A stretch of 64,000 nt of DNA. Source: Strongyloides papillosus (Eukaryota > Nematoda > Chromadorea > Rhabditida > Strongyloididae). The translations under genes and the position numbers were made by a program. The first letter of the stretch is position 1; every line of letters starts with the position of its first letter. Below, in pieces: positions 11,701 through 21,840 of this stretch. The notes beneath the pieces were generated by a model. The model had not been told where the DNA came from, did no database searches, and worked only from the letters and a program-made list of their open reading frames with translations. The DNA lies in NCBI GenBank assembly GCA_005656395.1, contig SRSI01000050.1:1054001-1118000 (forward strand), given 5' to 3'.

Positions 11701-11808
11701 AATCAAAATTTACTGTGAAAAAATGTCCAAATAAATTTTTTGATTTGTAATTGTTGTTGAACTAAACTATAAAATTGCTTTTGTTTGAAATTTGGTAATG
11801 TGTATGGT
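8797..11808. other. AT-rich spacer with a transposon relic
   Basis: No gene is supported. Short frames such as the one at 9932-10126 are hydrophobic products of T-rich DNA. From about 9655 to 9900 the order of motifs (TTTTGTGTAATTG, TTTACACGAAATTGA) matches the right half of the TA-flanked element. The rest is low-complexity A/T sequence. Confidence 0.5.
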
Positions 11809-13450
11809 ACACGCGATTTACTATCTCTGATTCAACAAACTTAAAGTAACAAATATATTAAAGTTTTTATTTTATTAGTAAATTAGGCAGCAAAAAAAAT
11901 AAATTAGTTTACCTTTTAAAAAATTAATAAAGTAATATTTCTAATAATTTCAAACAGATAATTTACTTTAATTTTTGAGTAAACTAAAAGTTTTAAATAA
12001 TCGAAAAATAAGGAAACTCAATAATATCAACTATATTATACTTGTGACTTTTTTAGATACCAGGTTGTTTATCTATTAATGTAATTTTATTTTTGTAATT
12101 CTATACTACTATTTTCTATATTATTTATATTTTAATAGTGTTAATAGTTTTAGTAGTTCAATTTGATTAATTTGACCAAATTTTCATGCAACGAATATTT
12201 GTAATAGTATCAACTGTTTACAACATTTAATATATGTAAAATGCTATAGAGAGTGTATATTAACAACATAAATGATTGAACACTTTCCAAAATTAAAATA
12301 TAAATATATTGAAACGTTAATTTATTAATTAATATGAAACGTAGGAATTTTAAATAAAAATAGATGAAGTCTTGAATTTCTAATGAATAAATATTTTGTA
12401 GTGAAAATAAGTATTATTTTATAAGTTCAAATGGCATATCTATAACAAAAAAAAAGAAAATTAGTTTTTTCTATACCATAACTTTTTGAAACTTAAACCA
12501 TTTTCATAGTTAAATAGTCAATAGATCTATTTTTTAACTTAGTGCTAAAACGGGTACTAAAAAGTTTTTTTTGCAATAGATCAAGTTATTTTTAAATAAC
12601 ACCTCTTTTGAAATAATTTTTTTTAGGTTTGTTTTCAAATAATATTTTTGAAAGTTAACAAAATAAAATAATGGCTCATTAGAAAATCTTAACGTCAGAA
12701 TAAGAAGGTAAATTAACATCAATAAGGTTAGTTGATAATTACCTCAATTAGGAACTAAAGAGTGGTAAGTATTTTTATTAAAAAAATCAAAGTAGAACAT
12801 GTTAAAATGTTAAACAAAGGCATAAAGAGGCAAAGCCTTCGGCTGGTTTAGAAAAATTATATATAATTAAACTTTTAAGATATTGTTGCTATTAGCACTT
12901 CATATATTAATTTTTACGTTCCATATTAATTGATACATTAAAATTTCAATGTATTCGTTTTTTAATTTTGCAAAGTTTTAAATCATTTATGTTGTTAATA
13001 TAAATACTCTATATCATTTTACATATATTAAATTTTTTAAAAAGTTGATACTAATACAAACATTCGTTGCATGAAAATTTAGTCAAATTAATCAAATTGA
13101 ATAAAATGAACGATTGAACTATTAATATAAAGATAATATAAAAAGGTGGTAGTATAGAATTACAACAATAAAATTATATTAACAGATGAACAATATGATA
13201 TTTAAAAAAAGTCATAAATATTTATATAATTGAAAGTATTGAATTTCCTTATTTTCCGATTATCTTAAAATTATTAATTTTTTAAAAGTTAAAGTCAATT
13301 AACTGTTTAAAGTTGTTAAAAACATTACTTCATTAATAATTTAAAACATAAACTGATTTATTTTTTTGCTGTTTGATTTACTAAAAAAATAAAAACTTTA
13401 GCATGTTTGTTACTTTATGTTTATTGAATCAGGGATAGTAAATCGCGTGT
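11809..13450. repeat. Large inverted duplication, arms ~550 bp
   Basis: The left arm (about 11809-12352) begins ACACGCGATTTACTATC. The right arm (about 12901-13450) ends GATAGTAAATCGCGTGT and reads as its diverged reverse complement. Matching internal landmarks include ATTTTCATGCAACGAATATT (left) against its complement near 13063-13083, and TTAACAACATAAATGATT against AAATCATTTATGTTGTTAA. The ~550-bp centre holds no gene. This has the form of a fold-back element or of a transposon with very long TIRs; no transposase is seen. Confidence 0.75.
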
Positions 13451-13890
13451 GGGAGGCGTGGTAAGTGATCATTAAAAAATAAAAATTATTTGGTAGCATT
13501 TTATCTCAAAGATATACATAATTGTTTACAATTTAATTCTGGTCAAAATATGGCAAGCATTCTACCAATTCCTTCACAGTACGCAACGAGAGTAGTAAAA
13601 AATAAATTCCTAGGGCAAGACTATTATTTAAAAAATTTTAAGTTATTTACACTTGAAGGTTCAAAACTAAGAATGCATATGAGTGGAAGGTGAAGCATTA
13701 AATTATAATTCTTTTTATTAAAACGACAGAGTAAATACAAAACTAAAGTAATTTTTGATCTTGTTTGAACATATTTCTAAGGTTTTTGAATTTATAACAA
13801 TTATAAAAATAATAACTTTTGTCTTTTATTTCTTTAATTACCATTTTCTGAAAACTACTTTTTTCGGCCAATATAAATAGATAGTATGTT

Positions 13891-15227
13891 TAGCAAGGTG
13901 CAATAAAAATTGACCAAAATTTCAAACTGCCCCCCAGCATCCTGAAAATTTGTACATATATAGAATCAAACATGCTGATTCTATTTTTGAAATAATAACC
14001 CTAAAATATTAAGTGCAAGTACCCCTAAAAGGGAGTAAACAAAATTTCGTTTTAGGACCAAAAGTTAATTTTGTTTACCCTTGGTATATCTTAATAAATA
14101 GGGGTTTAAACGGATGTAAAAGCATTAATTGCAAATTTTTAACTGATAATAAACTTATTTACTGCTTGTTTCAAAGAAAAATTCTAAAATAATGCTTTTA
14201 AAAAAATTTTTGTAAAAATAGTACGAATTTTTAATTAATAATAGCCTTATTAATTGCATATTTTAATAAAAAATCCTTAAATAACGCTTAAAAACAAAAT
14301 GCTAGCAAAAATACTACAAATTTTTTAAAAAATTGCCAAATTTGACCTACGGCATAAAACAATATTTATTGAAGCTCCCAGACTACCTACGAAGATGGTT
14401 AGTGACTCATTTTGTAGCGCGGCCACGAATTTTTAATCTGACCAAGCCGATTTTCAATATCTTGCTTCAAAGTCGAGTTATTAAATTTTAAAAATTAATT
14501 ATAAATTTTTGGCATACTAAATTGTCGACAAAAAATAATATTTATCGAAGCCCCCAGAAGACCTGTGAACATTCTTAATAACTCATTTTGTAGCCAAGGC
14601 TTAAATCTTAAATCTGATCAAGCCGATTTTTGATATTTGATTTTAAAATTGAGTTATTAAACTTTAAAAATTATTTTTTGATTTTTGGCAAATTTAAAAA
14701 TCGACACAAAATAATATTTATTGAAGCTCTCAGACCACCTACGGAAATGGTTAATGGCTCATTTTGTAGCCAAGACACAAATCTTTAATCCAATCATGCC
14801 GATTTTTGATATCTCACTTTAAAATCGAGATATTAATTATCAAATGGCTTTTTGGAATTTTGGCATGCTTAATTGTGACACAAAATAATATTTATTAAAG
14901 CTTCCAAAATAGTTATGAGTATGGTTAATGGCTCATTTTGTAGCCAAGACTTAATTCTTAAATCTGATCAAGCCGATTTTTGATATCCGTCTATTTAAAA
15001 AAAAATATTAATTAATTAATGAAGTGCCTAAAATTTTTTTCTTACATTTTCAAACTTTTTTATATCATTAGGTTGCAATTTTTATGCTGATTACGAATAT
15101 GATAGCTGTTTATTGTTATATTTGTTTTTTAAAAAGTTATTGACATTTATTGTAGGGGTACATTTTTCAACAACATTTTTTTGGTGGAATAATGTTTTTA
15201 AAAAAACGTCCTCATTGCACCTTGCTA
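13891..15227. mobile_element. hAT-like non-autonomous transposon carrying an internal tandem array
   Basis: The ends TAGCAAGGTGCAAT and ATTGCACCTTGCTA are perfect 14-bp inverted repeats. They are flanked by an exact 8-bp duplication AGTATGTT (13883-13890 and 15228-15235). An 8-bp TSD and TAG-type ends are hallmarks of the hAT superfamily. Length is 1,337 bp. No transposase frame is present, so it must be mobilised in trans. The centre holds about four tandem copies of a ~180-bp unit. Confidence 0.85.
14347..14990. repeat. Four diverged tandem units of ~180 bp inside the hAT-like element
   Basis: The landmarks AATAATATTTAT, a GAAGC-type motif, GGTTAATGGCTCATTTTGTA and AAGCCGATTTT recur in this order near 14352, 14538, 14715 and 14887. 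The last unit is shorter. Divergence between units is considerable, so the array is not freshly amplified. Confidence 0.8.
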
Positions 15228-15235
15228 AGTATGTT

Positions 15236-15539
15236 ATTTTCAATTGATAAATCATATTTAAAATTCGTAAAAAAATTTCAAGTATAATATATTAAAAATA
15301 GCATGGATTAATCTGAAAAAAAATTATAATTGTATTAATATTTGACGCAATGTTGTCAAACATTTTCAATTTTACAATGTAGAAATTAGTTATAATCAAA
15401 AAAAATCAATAAAAGTTAGAAACCAATCTTTTATTTGTTGATTTCTCTACAAAAATTGTAAATATTTAATTGTTTATATTTTGCTCATGATTTCCAATAT
15501 ATAATGAATTTTTTTTAATAAGATTTAAATCACTTTCAG
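15236..15539. other. AT-rich spacer upstream of a small secreted-type frame
   Basis: Low-complexity sequence with no gene seen. It ends in CTTTCAG, a good acceptor immediately before the ATG at 15540. Confidence 0.45.
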
Positions 15540-15722
15540 ATGTTGCCTTTTAAAGTATTATTAGTATTTTTTATTTTTCTCATCAATATTAATGAAGGTA
15601 CTCTTACACATGGTGGATGTACTATTAATGTCAATGGAAGTCGTGTTGCTGACCCTGGCCGTCAAAGGTTATGTTCAAATGGTTTCGGAGAGAATTTTAG
15701 AGGGAATGCCGGAAAAAGATAA
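15540..15722 (+). CDS. Small secreted-type frame, 60 residues, function unknown
   Basis: The frame begins at an ATG directly after TTTCAG, which would suit a trans-splice or cis-splice acceptor. Residues 4-18 are strongly hydrophobic, a plausible signal peptide (MLPFKVLLVFFIFLI). The remainder has two cysteines and ends GNAGKR just before the stop. Overlapping it in another frame, codons run open to 15798 (to WQPTKEMQPIGMLIY), so a frameshifted relic of a longer gene is equally possible. No family recognised. Confidence 0.3.
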   Translation: MLPFKVLLVFFIFLININEGTLTHGGCTINVNGSRVADPGRQRLCSNGFGENFRGNAGKR

Positions 15723-15798
15723 ATACTTTTTAGTCAGACCTAGTGGCATTTGGCAGCCTACCAAGGAGATGCAGCCTATTGGGATGTTAATTTATTAA

Positions 15799-16164
15799 TA
15801 TCAATTTTTGTATTAGTACTTTTGCTTAAATATTATTTGTTAGCAATAAACTTTTTATTAATTACTATCTTTCACTGTGTAAACACCAACTCCGGAAAAT
15901 AGTCAGAGTTAACACTGTTTGCAGCTTTAGTGGAAAAGGACATGCTATTGTTTTTTAATTAAAAGATCATATCCTTTTTTATGACAAAAACCATTAAAAA
16001 AGTTAATGTTAAATATGGAAATTCATTTTTCTTTTACGTAGAAATCAAAAGTATTCTCAAGCCCTGTAAGTGATTATTTAAAAAAATTTTTAAAAAACCT
16101 ACCAGATTTATATCTTAAATTTTATTACCATTGTGTTAATTCAAATCTTATTAAAGATCAAACA
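15799..16164. other. AT-rich spacer with a short inverted repeat
   Basis: AAAAGGACATG near 15934 and CATATCCTTTT near 15969 form a weak hairpin. Nothing else is supported. Confidence 0.4.
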
Positions 16165-16722
16165 TAGACATGGGATTCGACCCTGGTCGACCCTTGAAAA
16201 TGGGTCGACTCCTGACCAAATTCTAATGGTGGACTCCAAATTTTAAGGTCGGTTTTATACTATTCACTGATAACTTTGGAAAATTCATCTGTTAGCCACA
16301 ATAATAATTATCTTTACCATATAAAAATATTAGTTCTGAAGTTAATATTGACCATTTTTGGAGTTCAGTAAAATTATCAGCATCTAATTTACATAGTCTT
16401 TATCAAAACTTAAGAATAATAATAAAGTCAACTAGTATTATATCTGAATGTTCAATAATTTTATATATTAGAAATTGTCGACAAACTAATTTAGCTACTA
16501 AGAATTTGAAACAATTTTTTAGTTTTAAGGGACCATTAATAATTTATATATTGTAATTTTTTTTACTAGAAAATTTTCTTTTTTTATAATAAAATTATGT
16601 TTTTATAGGAGTATATGTTACTAGTTTAACAGGTCGATCTAGGTCTGCCCGGGTCGATTTTTAAAAGCAACCGTAAACCGAGCGACCCCGGGTCGAAAAA
16701 ATTACCGACCCGCCCATGTCTA
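16165..16722 (+). pseudogene. hAT-type transposon relic with C-terminal dimerisation-domain remnant
   Basis: TAGACATGGG at 16165 is answered by CGCCCATGTCTA ending at 16722, with GGGTCGAC-rich subterminal sequence on both sides. Between them, about 16335-16545, a plus-strand frame reads NIDHFWSSVK, LHSLYQNLRI, STSIISECSII and LATKNLKQFF in order. This matches the hAT dimerisation domain, where an FW/YW is followed by an L-rich helix, an SxxSE segment and a final RxxL helix. The rest of the transposase is lost. The 8-base flanks do not match, so the TSD is gone or the ends are rearranged. Confidence 0.6.
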
Positions 16723-17842
16723 GTTATGACTGCTTCGTGGAAAAGATTAACGTCTCCAGAGGTTGTTGATACATATAGAGGCAGTATATTCTCTTTTATA
16801 TCATTTTTGCAATCCATCTCATTTATCATTTTAGTTCTTATTCCTAAAGATAATAATTCTTTGACTGATCTTTCAGAGGTTATAAGCAAAATAATATTTT
16901 GCAAACTCAATTCCAGTATTTTTAAAAAGATTATCATTCAGATTTATGCCGTTTTGTCTTAAAAAATAAATTTAAAATAACTGGAAAATGTAATGCACCT
17001 TGTTCTAAGATACAAAATTTTTCAAATAATGCTTTCCATTCTGTTATAGTACTTTTCTATTCTTCTTTTGATCACTATTTCTTGTTAAACTAAAATTATT
17101 CATAGCATATATTATTTCGTTGTTAAAAGTTTTTACTCAAGATCCGTTGATATTTTTTTATTATAGATAAAGAAGAACAGAAGGACCAGGAAAAATAGAT
17201 ATTGGATGATAAACAGATTGATAAAAAAACTTTTTCTAATTTAATTGTATTAATTTTTTATGTACTGGTTGATAATACAAGTATTTTTTTATGATTTAAT
17301 TGTAAGATTTTTTAATAGATTTCTTAATTCTTATTATTATCTAAGAAAATTAAAATTTTTAACTTTAAAACTTGTAATATTTATGTTATAAATAAATTTT
17401 TTTATTAAAATTAATAATTATTACAAAATTATGTAAAATGGCATCGTGCATTTTTCTCATAGTGGTTTGTTAAGAACGTATGATCCATTATATGCAAAAA
17501 AGACCTACCTCATTATACCTAAACCACACATCAATTTTTTTAATATAAATGACATCATGCAGTTTCTATAAAAATGCAAAATGTTGTTTATATCAGACTG
17601 TGGATGTTGGTTCACATAAACTGCACGATCGATGGTGACATCATTTGGTTTTGTGTGTAGTATATATTATCCAAAAAAACATTGTTAAGAATTAAAAACA
17701 AATAATTTTCATGAAACTTTTATTTATTTAACTTTATTGTAACAATTTACACTTTGATTATAAAAAATAATTGATTATACTAATAAATAAATTTAAAGTT
17801 TCTTATTCTTATATTAAAATTTCCTACACAATATTTTTACCA
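16723..17842. other. Spacer with weak repeats downstream of the 762-aa gene
   Basis: A weak inverted repeat links GGCATCGTGCA (17440-17450) and TGCACGATCGATGGTGACATC (around 17621). This could be a small decayed MITE of about 220 bp. Open frames on both strands around 16626-16962 overlap the hAT relic end and do not look like independent genes. Confidence 0.4.
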
Positions 17843-20131
17843 TCATCTAGCAGCTAAATTTACGTTCTTAAAATAATTTTTACCACGATTTGTGGAAGCG
17901 GAACTTCTTGAATTTCTGGAGACATTACTTGTAACGTTACTTGAATAAGTACCTGTTCTAGAGCCTTTTCCACTTTTTCCAGTTTTAGAAGCGTTTGACA
18001 TTGAAGCACTTCTACTTTCACCTCTAGTTCTACTTTTACTACTACTCATACTTGTTGATCCCTTACTTCGACTTTTGGAAAGAGTAGATAATCCAGAATA
18101 TGATGATAAACTGTCTTCCGCTCTTCTTTTTTTAACCCTTCTGACGATTAGGTAAGCCACAACAATAACGATTATACAGAATAAGATAACAGCAATCACG
18201 ATTCCTATAACCCATGGTGTTGAGTTGTTTTTAACTTGTGTGACTATCTTTTCTTTTGTTATAGTCTTTGTCTCGTTGTTTTTGGTTCCAGAATCCTGTG
18301 TTATTGAGATAAAAAAGTCTTTTGTTGTATAGAAAGTTGTTTCAACCGGTGTTTCATATATGCAAATAACTGTTACTCCGGGAATATCCTTTGGCACTTT
18401 ATATAAAATTTTACCCTCCTTAATATCTATGATATCTGTACCATTAGAGAAATCATCAATAGTTAAAGGATCTCTGACATCTTGACCAAATTTTACTGTC
18501 ATTTTTTTAATTTTACCAAAAGTTCCATATTGTTTATTACAACCAATATCACTTTGATAAGTATCAGCTACTTGTGAATGTAGTAAATCCATTTCAGCAT
18601 TTTCATCTGGTAAATAGTATACCTTGTCCATAGTAACAATGTCTTTTATTAATAATGGTGTTGTTTTCACATCTTTACATCTATAGGATCCATAATTATT
18701 AATCTTTTTGCGTTTGAAATTTATTTCATTTTGGGATGAAGTATAAACGACGTTTGGATCCTCCTCATTTTTTATTGTGAATTCGGCGCTCCTTAAATAA
18801 AATTCTTCCATATGGCCTTTGTTTGCATCCACAGTTTTAGTTAGACATCTGAATGGGTATTTATTGTCAAGTTCATCCGATTTTATGAGACGGTAAAATA
18901 TATTTTTCCCTTCATGCTTTTTTATTGACTCCACTGATCCTATTGAAGGCAGGATATTAGCCCTTATATCACTTTTTAAATTTTTTATACACAAGACTAC
19001 GTCAATAACGTTAGGATCCCTCAATCTTTCATGATCGTTTCTATTCTCTAAGGCATGCTTAAATTTTGCCGAATCATATATATAGATTTTTTGTCCAGCA
19101 TAAAAGTTATATGGTGAAGTTCCATTACGAACTTTAATCGGTTCCATAATTCTTTCAGACATATAATTTGTATCAGTTTCCATATATCCAAAATGGTAAT
19201 GGTTAGATATAGAATCACCAGGCTTACATTTTAACTCATCATTTAGAGGATTGATATCTTCAGATGTTTGTATGCTTTCACTATCTTCTCTTAAAGCATA
19301 TCCTATGAGTAGATCCGGCAATGCTAGTTGTTTTAACTTTCCACAAATAAATTCATTTAGGTTTCCACTTTTCTTGTAAAAAGGCACCACTATATGTGCG
19401 AATGAATTTCCATAATCGAAATATCCCATATTTTTGATGTGGTCTTCCGGTTTAAATTTAAATAATCCTTTCTCAGATACCCATCTAATATAAGGACACA
19501 AACCTAATCTTATATTAACTTTATGGTGTGGTTTAATGCCTAATAGCATCTTATTATCCTTTGATTCGATAACTATCAAAACAGCATAATCAACCGTGTA
19601 ATTTTGTTTTACGTTATTTAATATCGCAGCATTTTTATTTTCGTCGAAAAAAAATAGACCCATATCACACTGTTGGATATTACACCAAATTCGAGCATAC
19701 CGATAATCATCAAAATTATTTCCCAAATAATATCCAGTCGAATAAGAAATTTCATAATTATCTTTCACGCCTATAGCTGTGAGATTCCCATTAATATATT
19801 CTTCTTTTTGTTTTGTAGGTGCTAATGCTAGACCGCATAATTTATATAAATTTCTTGAATTTTTCTTAATATGATCCCAAGAAAGTGGATATATTCTTAC
19901 TTCTTCAAATTTAACATTTGCATGCTGTTTTAGATTTGTTTGGTATTTATCAAGTGTGTTAAATGCTATAATAGATTCTTCATGGTAAAGTAGTGATGTT
20001 GTCAACGGTTTTCTACAATTATGTTCAGTAAAAAGAATCCTGTTTCGGCCTTTAGGAGTACCGAAAATACTATATTGACCTTGAATGGTTTCACATATAA
20101 TTAATAGAATTGGCAGGAGTTTCACTAACAT
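17843..20131 (-). CDS. Type I single-pass membrane protein, 762 residues, function unknown
   Basis: This is one uninterrupted exon. An N-terminal signal peptide (LLPILLIICETIQG, residues ~4-18) is followed by a ~620-residue extracellular part with scattered cysteines and N-glycosylation sequons (NLT, NYT, NGT twice, NET, NST). A single membrane helix starts at Trp640 (WVIGIVIAVILFCIIVIVVA). A basic stop-transfer stretch (RRVKKRR) and a ~95-residue serine/threonine/arginine-rich tail follow; the tail looks intrinsically disordered and phosphorylatable. No known domain was recognised. Codons are strongly AT-biased like the receptors, suggesting a resident gene. The nearest coding-like sequences are relics. 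A surface receptor or adhesin-type role is only inference from topology. Confidence 0.85.
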   Translation of the reverse strand: MLVKLLPILLIICETIQGQYSIFGTPKGRNRILFTEHNCRKPLTTSLLYHEESIIAFNTLDKYQTNLKQHANVKFEEVRIYPLSWDHIKKNSRNLYKLCGLALAPTKQKEEYINGNLTAIGVKDNYEISYSTGYYLGNNFDDYRYARIWCNIQQCDMGLFFFDENKNAAILNNVKQNYTVDYAVLIVIESKDNKMLLGIKPHHKVNIRLGLCPYIRWVSEKGLFKFKPEDHIKNMGYFDYGNSFAHIVVPFYKKSGNLNEFICGKLKQLALPDLLIGYALREDSESIQTSEDINPLNDELKCKPGDSISNHYHFGYMETDTNYMSERIMEPIKVRNGTSPYNFYAGQKIYIYDSAKFKHALENRNDHERLRDPNVIDVVLCIKNLKSDIRANILPSIGSVESIKKHEGKNIFYRLIKSDELDNKYPFRCLTKTVDANKGHMEEFYLRSAEFTIKNEEDPNVVYTSSQNEINFKRKKINNYGSYRCKDVKTTPLLIKDIVTMDKVYYLPDENAEMDLLHSQVADTYQSDIGCNKQYGTFGKIKKMTVKFGQDVRDPLTIDDFSNGTDIIDIKEGKILYKVPKDIPGVTVICIYETPVETTFYTTKDFFISITQDSGTKNNETKTITKEKIVTQVKNNSTPWVIGIVIAVILFCIIVIVVAYLIVRRVKKRRAEDSLSSYSGLSTLSKSRSKGSTSMSSSKSRTRGESRSASMSNASKTGKSGKGSRTGTYSSNVTSNVSRNSRSSASTNRGKNYFKNVNLAAR

Positions 20132-20939
20132 TGTAAAACAAATTAAATTACTCTAATATTTCTCATTTTAAAATAATAATTTTTTTTATTAAAATTTGCA
20201 TACATGTTTTCAAATTTCATGCTATATCAGTAAAAATAAAAATAAATTTTTTTGCATATATGATAAGAATGTAAATGAAGAAAGTAACCAATCATTTTAA
20301 TTGAAAGACTTCTTTTGCTCTTACACTCAAAAATAAAAACTTTCCTTTTGGCATGTGATATAGTACCCTCCTATGTACTGTTAAAAAATTAAATATATTT
20401 AGGGAGTATGTGCACAAGCCTTTTTTAATGAGGCTATTATACAGTTTCAATGTGTACACAAGCCAATTAAGGCTAGTGTATATACTCCCGATTAATTAAA
20501 ATAGTGATAAGACTACTTGAAGTTGCATCTAACGAAAATTTTCATTTTCCTCTTCCTGATGTGTTCAAAATTTTAAACCTCATATCTTTATACATATATT
20601 TGCCCCAATTAGCCAAAAGTAATATTTTTCCATTAGATCAATAAAGTTTTACATTCCATATAAAACTTGTTTTAACTATTGAAAAAAATTATATTGAAAG
20701 ATTGGTGAATAAATGTGGTTAGGAAGTGATGTAATGTGATATTTTACATGTGAAATATTTAATAGAAGGGCAGAATTTCAAAGGTAAACACGTGTATATT
20801 AATTTATAAACGAAATTCTATGATATGAGCTGACTAATGATTAACTATATTTTCATTAAAATTTTACTATATACAATAAATACAATAATAAATACAAAAA
20901 AATCAGTGCAAAATAGATTAAAAATTATTTGCAAATCAT
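20132..20939. other. Upstream spacer of the 762-aa gene
   Basis: AT-rich sequence containing one small MITE (20402-20489). No other feature is supported. The promoter of the 762-aa gene must lie here, but no motif is convincing. Confidence 0.5.
20402..20489. mobile_element. Small MITE with GGGAGTATGT...-type TIRs
   Basis: GGGAGTATGTGCACAAGCC at the left is answered by GGCTAGTGTATATACTCCC at the right, an imperfect 19-bp inverted repeat. Relatives lie at 51500-51590 and, split by another transposon, at 60117-61162. About 88 bp, no coding capacity. Confidence 0.7.
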
Positions 20940-21725
20940 TTACTACGACAAGCCATGTGAGCTAATAAGACGTCCTTGTGATCCTTAAATGCAGTACACA
21001 ATGATTTGAAGTGAGTTGCAAAAATAGTCCTGCATCCGACGTGAGAAGGACAATATTCTAATGTAGCTGCAGCAATAGATAAAACAGCTGCTGTACTCGT
21101 TCCTCTTCCTAACTTATCAATAATGACAAGTGAATGCTTGGTAGCAGAACTTTATATTTTATTTAATTCAACTGCAAAAGTGCTTTCATTACGTAAAATT
21201 CTATCGGTGGCACCCATTCTTGTAAAGGATTCTATCAACAGTTGTTAATTTCATTGATTTAGCAGGAACGATTGTCCCAAGATGAGTAAGAACAATCAAT
21301 ATAGCTACACGTATCATCAAAGTGTTTTTACCACCCCTGTCAGGTCCAGTCATGAGCATGACGACCCCCTTAGCTCTACCAAGAACTGTATCACTAGGAT
21401 TATATACTGATGGTCTTGAATCTCCAAAATCTGTAGCGCGATCCATATTCATAACGAGAAGAGGGTGGTATCCTTCGGTGATATCAATGAATGGTGTAGA
21501 TGAATCATAATCAAACTTAGCAAGAGTCATTTCTAATCCAGATATCAAAGAACATAGAGACAGGGATAGTAAAAACTGTCCAAATACGCTATTTTCCAAC
21601 AGTCCTGTACCAATGCTTGCGTTTTTTATCAAAATTATCATACATCCTTCTTAATAAATCACTTTTAATAGCTTCTTTTTCTACTTCAGCGGCAAAAAAT
21701 TCTTTTGATTTGCAAAATTACCAAA
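20940..21725 (-). pseudogene. MSH6-like MutS homologue fragment, inactivated
   Basis: Only the C-terminal ATPase region is present. Read leftward: a piece ending LLRRMYDNFDKK (about 21640-21720), a frame change, then ITEGYHPLL, the Walker A region TGPDRGGKNT (MutS consensus TGPNMGGKST), VPAKSMKLTTVDRI, a second frameshift near 21230, TRMGATDRI, NESTFAVEL, a stop near 21150, SLVIIDKLGRGTSTA and IFATHFKSL. The order and wording match the MSH6 branch of mismatch-repair ATPases. The Walker B glutamate (DELGRGT in relatives) is lysine here. With two shifts, one stop and altered ATP-site residues this is a dead partial copy. The clamp and mismatch-binding domains are absent. Confidence 0.85.
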
Positions 21726-21840
21726 ATATACAATATATACAATAAATAGAAATATACAGTATATACAATAGATACAAATATACAATAATAAATACAATGG
21801 ATATAGATATACAATAAAAATTATAAAAAAAAAATACAAA
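21726..21840. repeat. Degenerate TATACAATA-type simple repeat
   Basis: Many spaced copies of ATACAATA / ATACAATAAATA occur in a row, with a smaller patch at 20869-20898. Typical low-complexity nematode repeat flanking the MutS relic. Confidence 0.7.

Noticed and set aside
13490..13693. 67-codon plus-strand frame (VAFYLKDIHNCLQF...)
   Set aside because: It has no ATG at its start, no acceptor, no recognised domain and no second copy. It may be a relic but is not supported as a gene.
16626..16937. Minus-strand 103-codon frame across the hAT relic border
   Set aside because: It runs from unrelated spacer into the GC-rich terminal repeat of the hAT relic, and its second half is the translated TIR.
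21726..21840. CRISPR-like or satellite array of TATACAATA units
   Set aside because: Units are irregular, very short and lack spacers; this is a simple-sequence tract in a eukaryotic genome.
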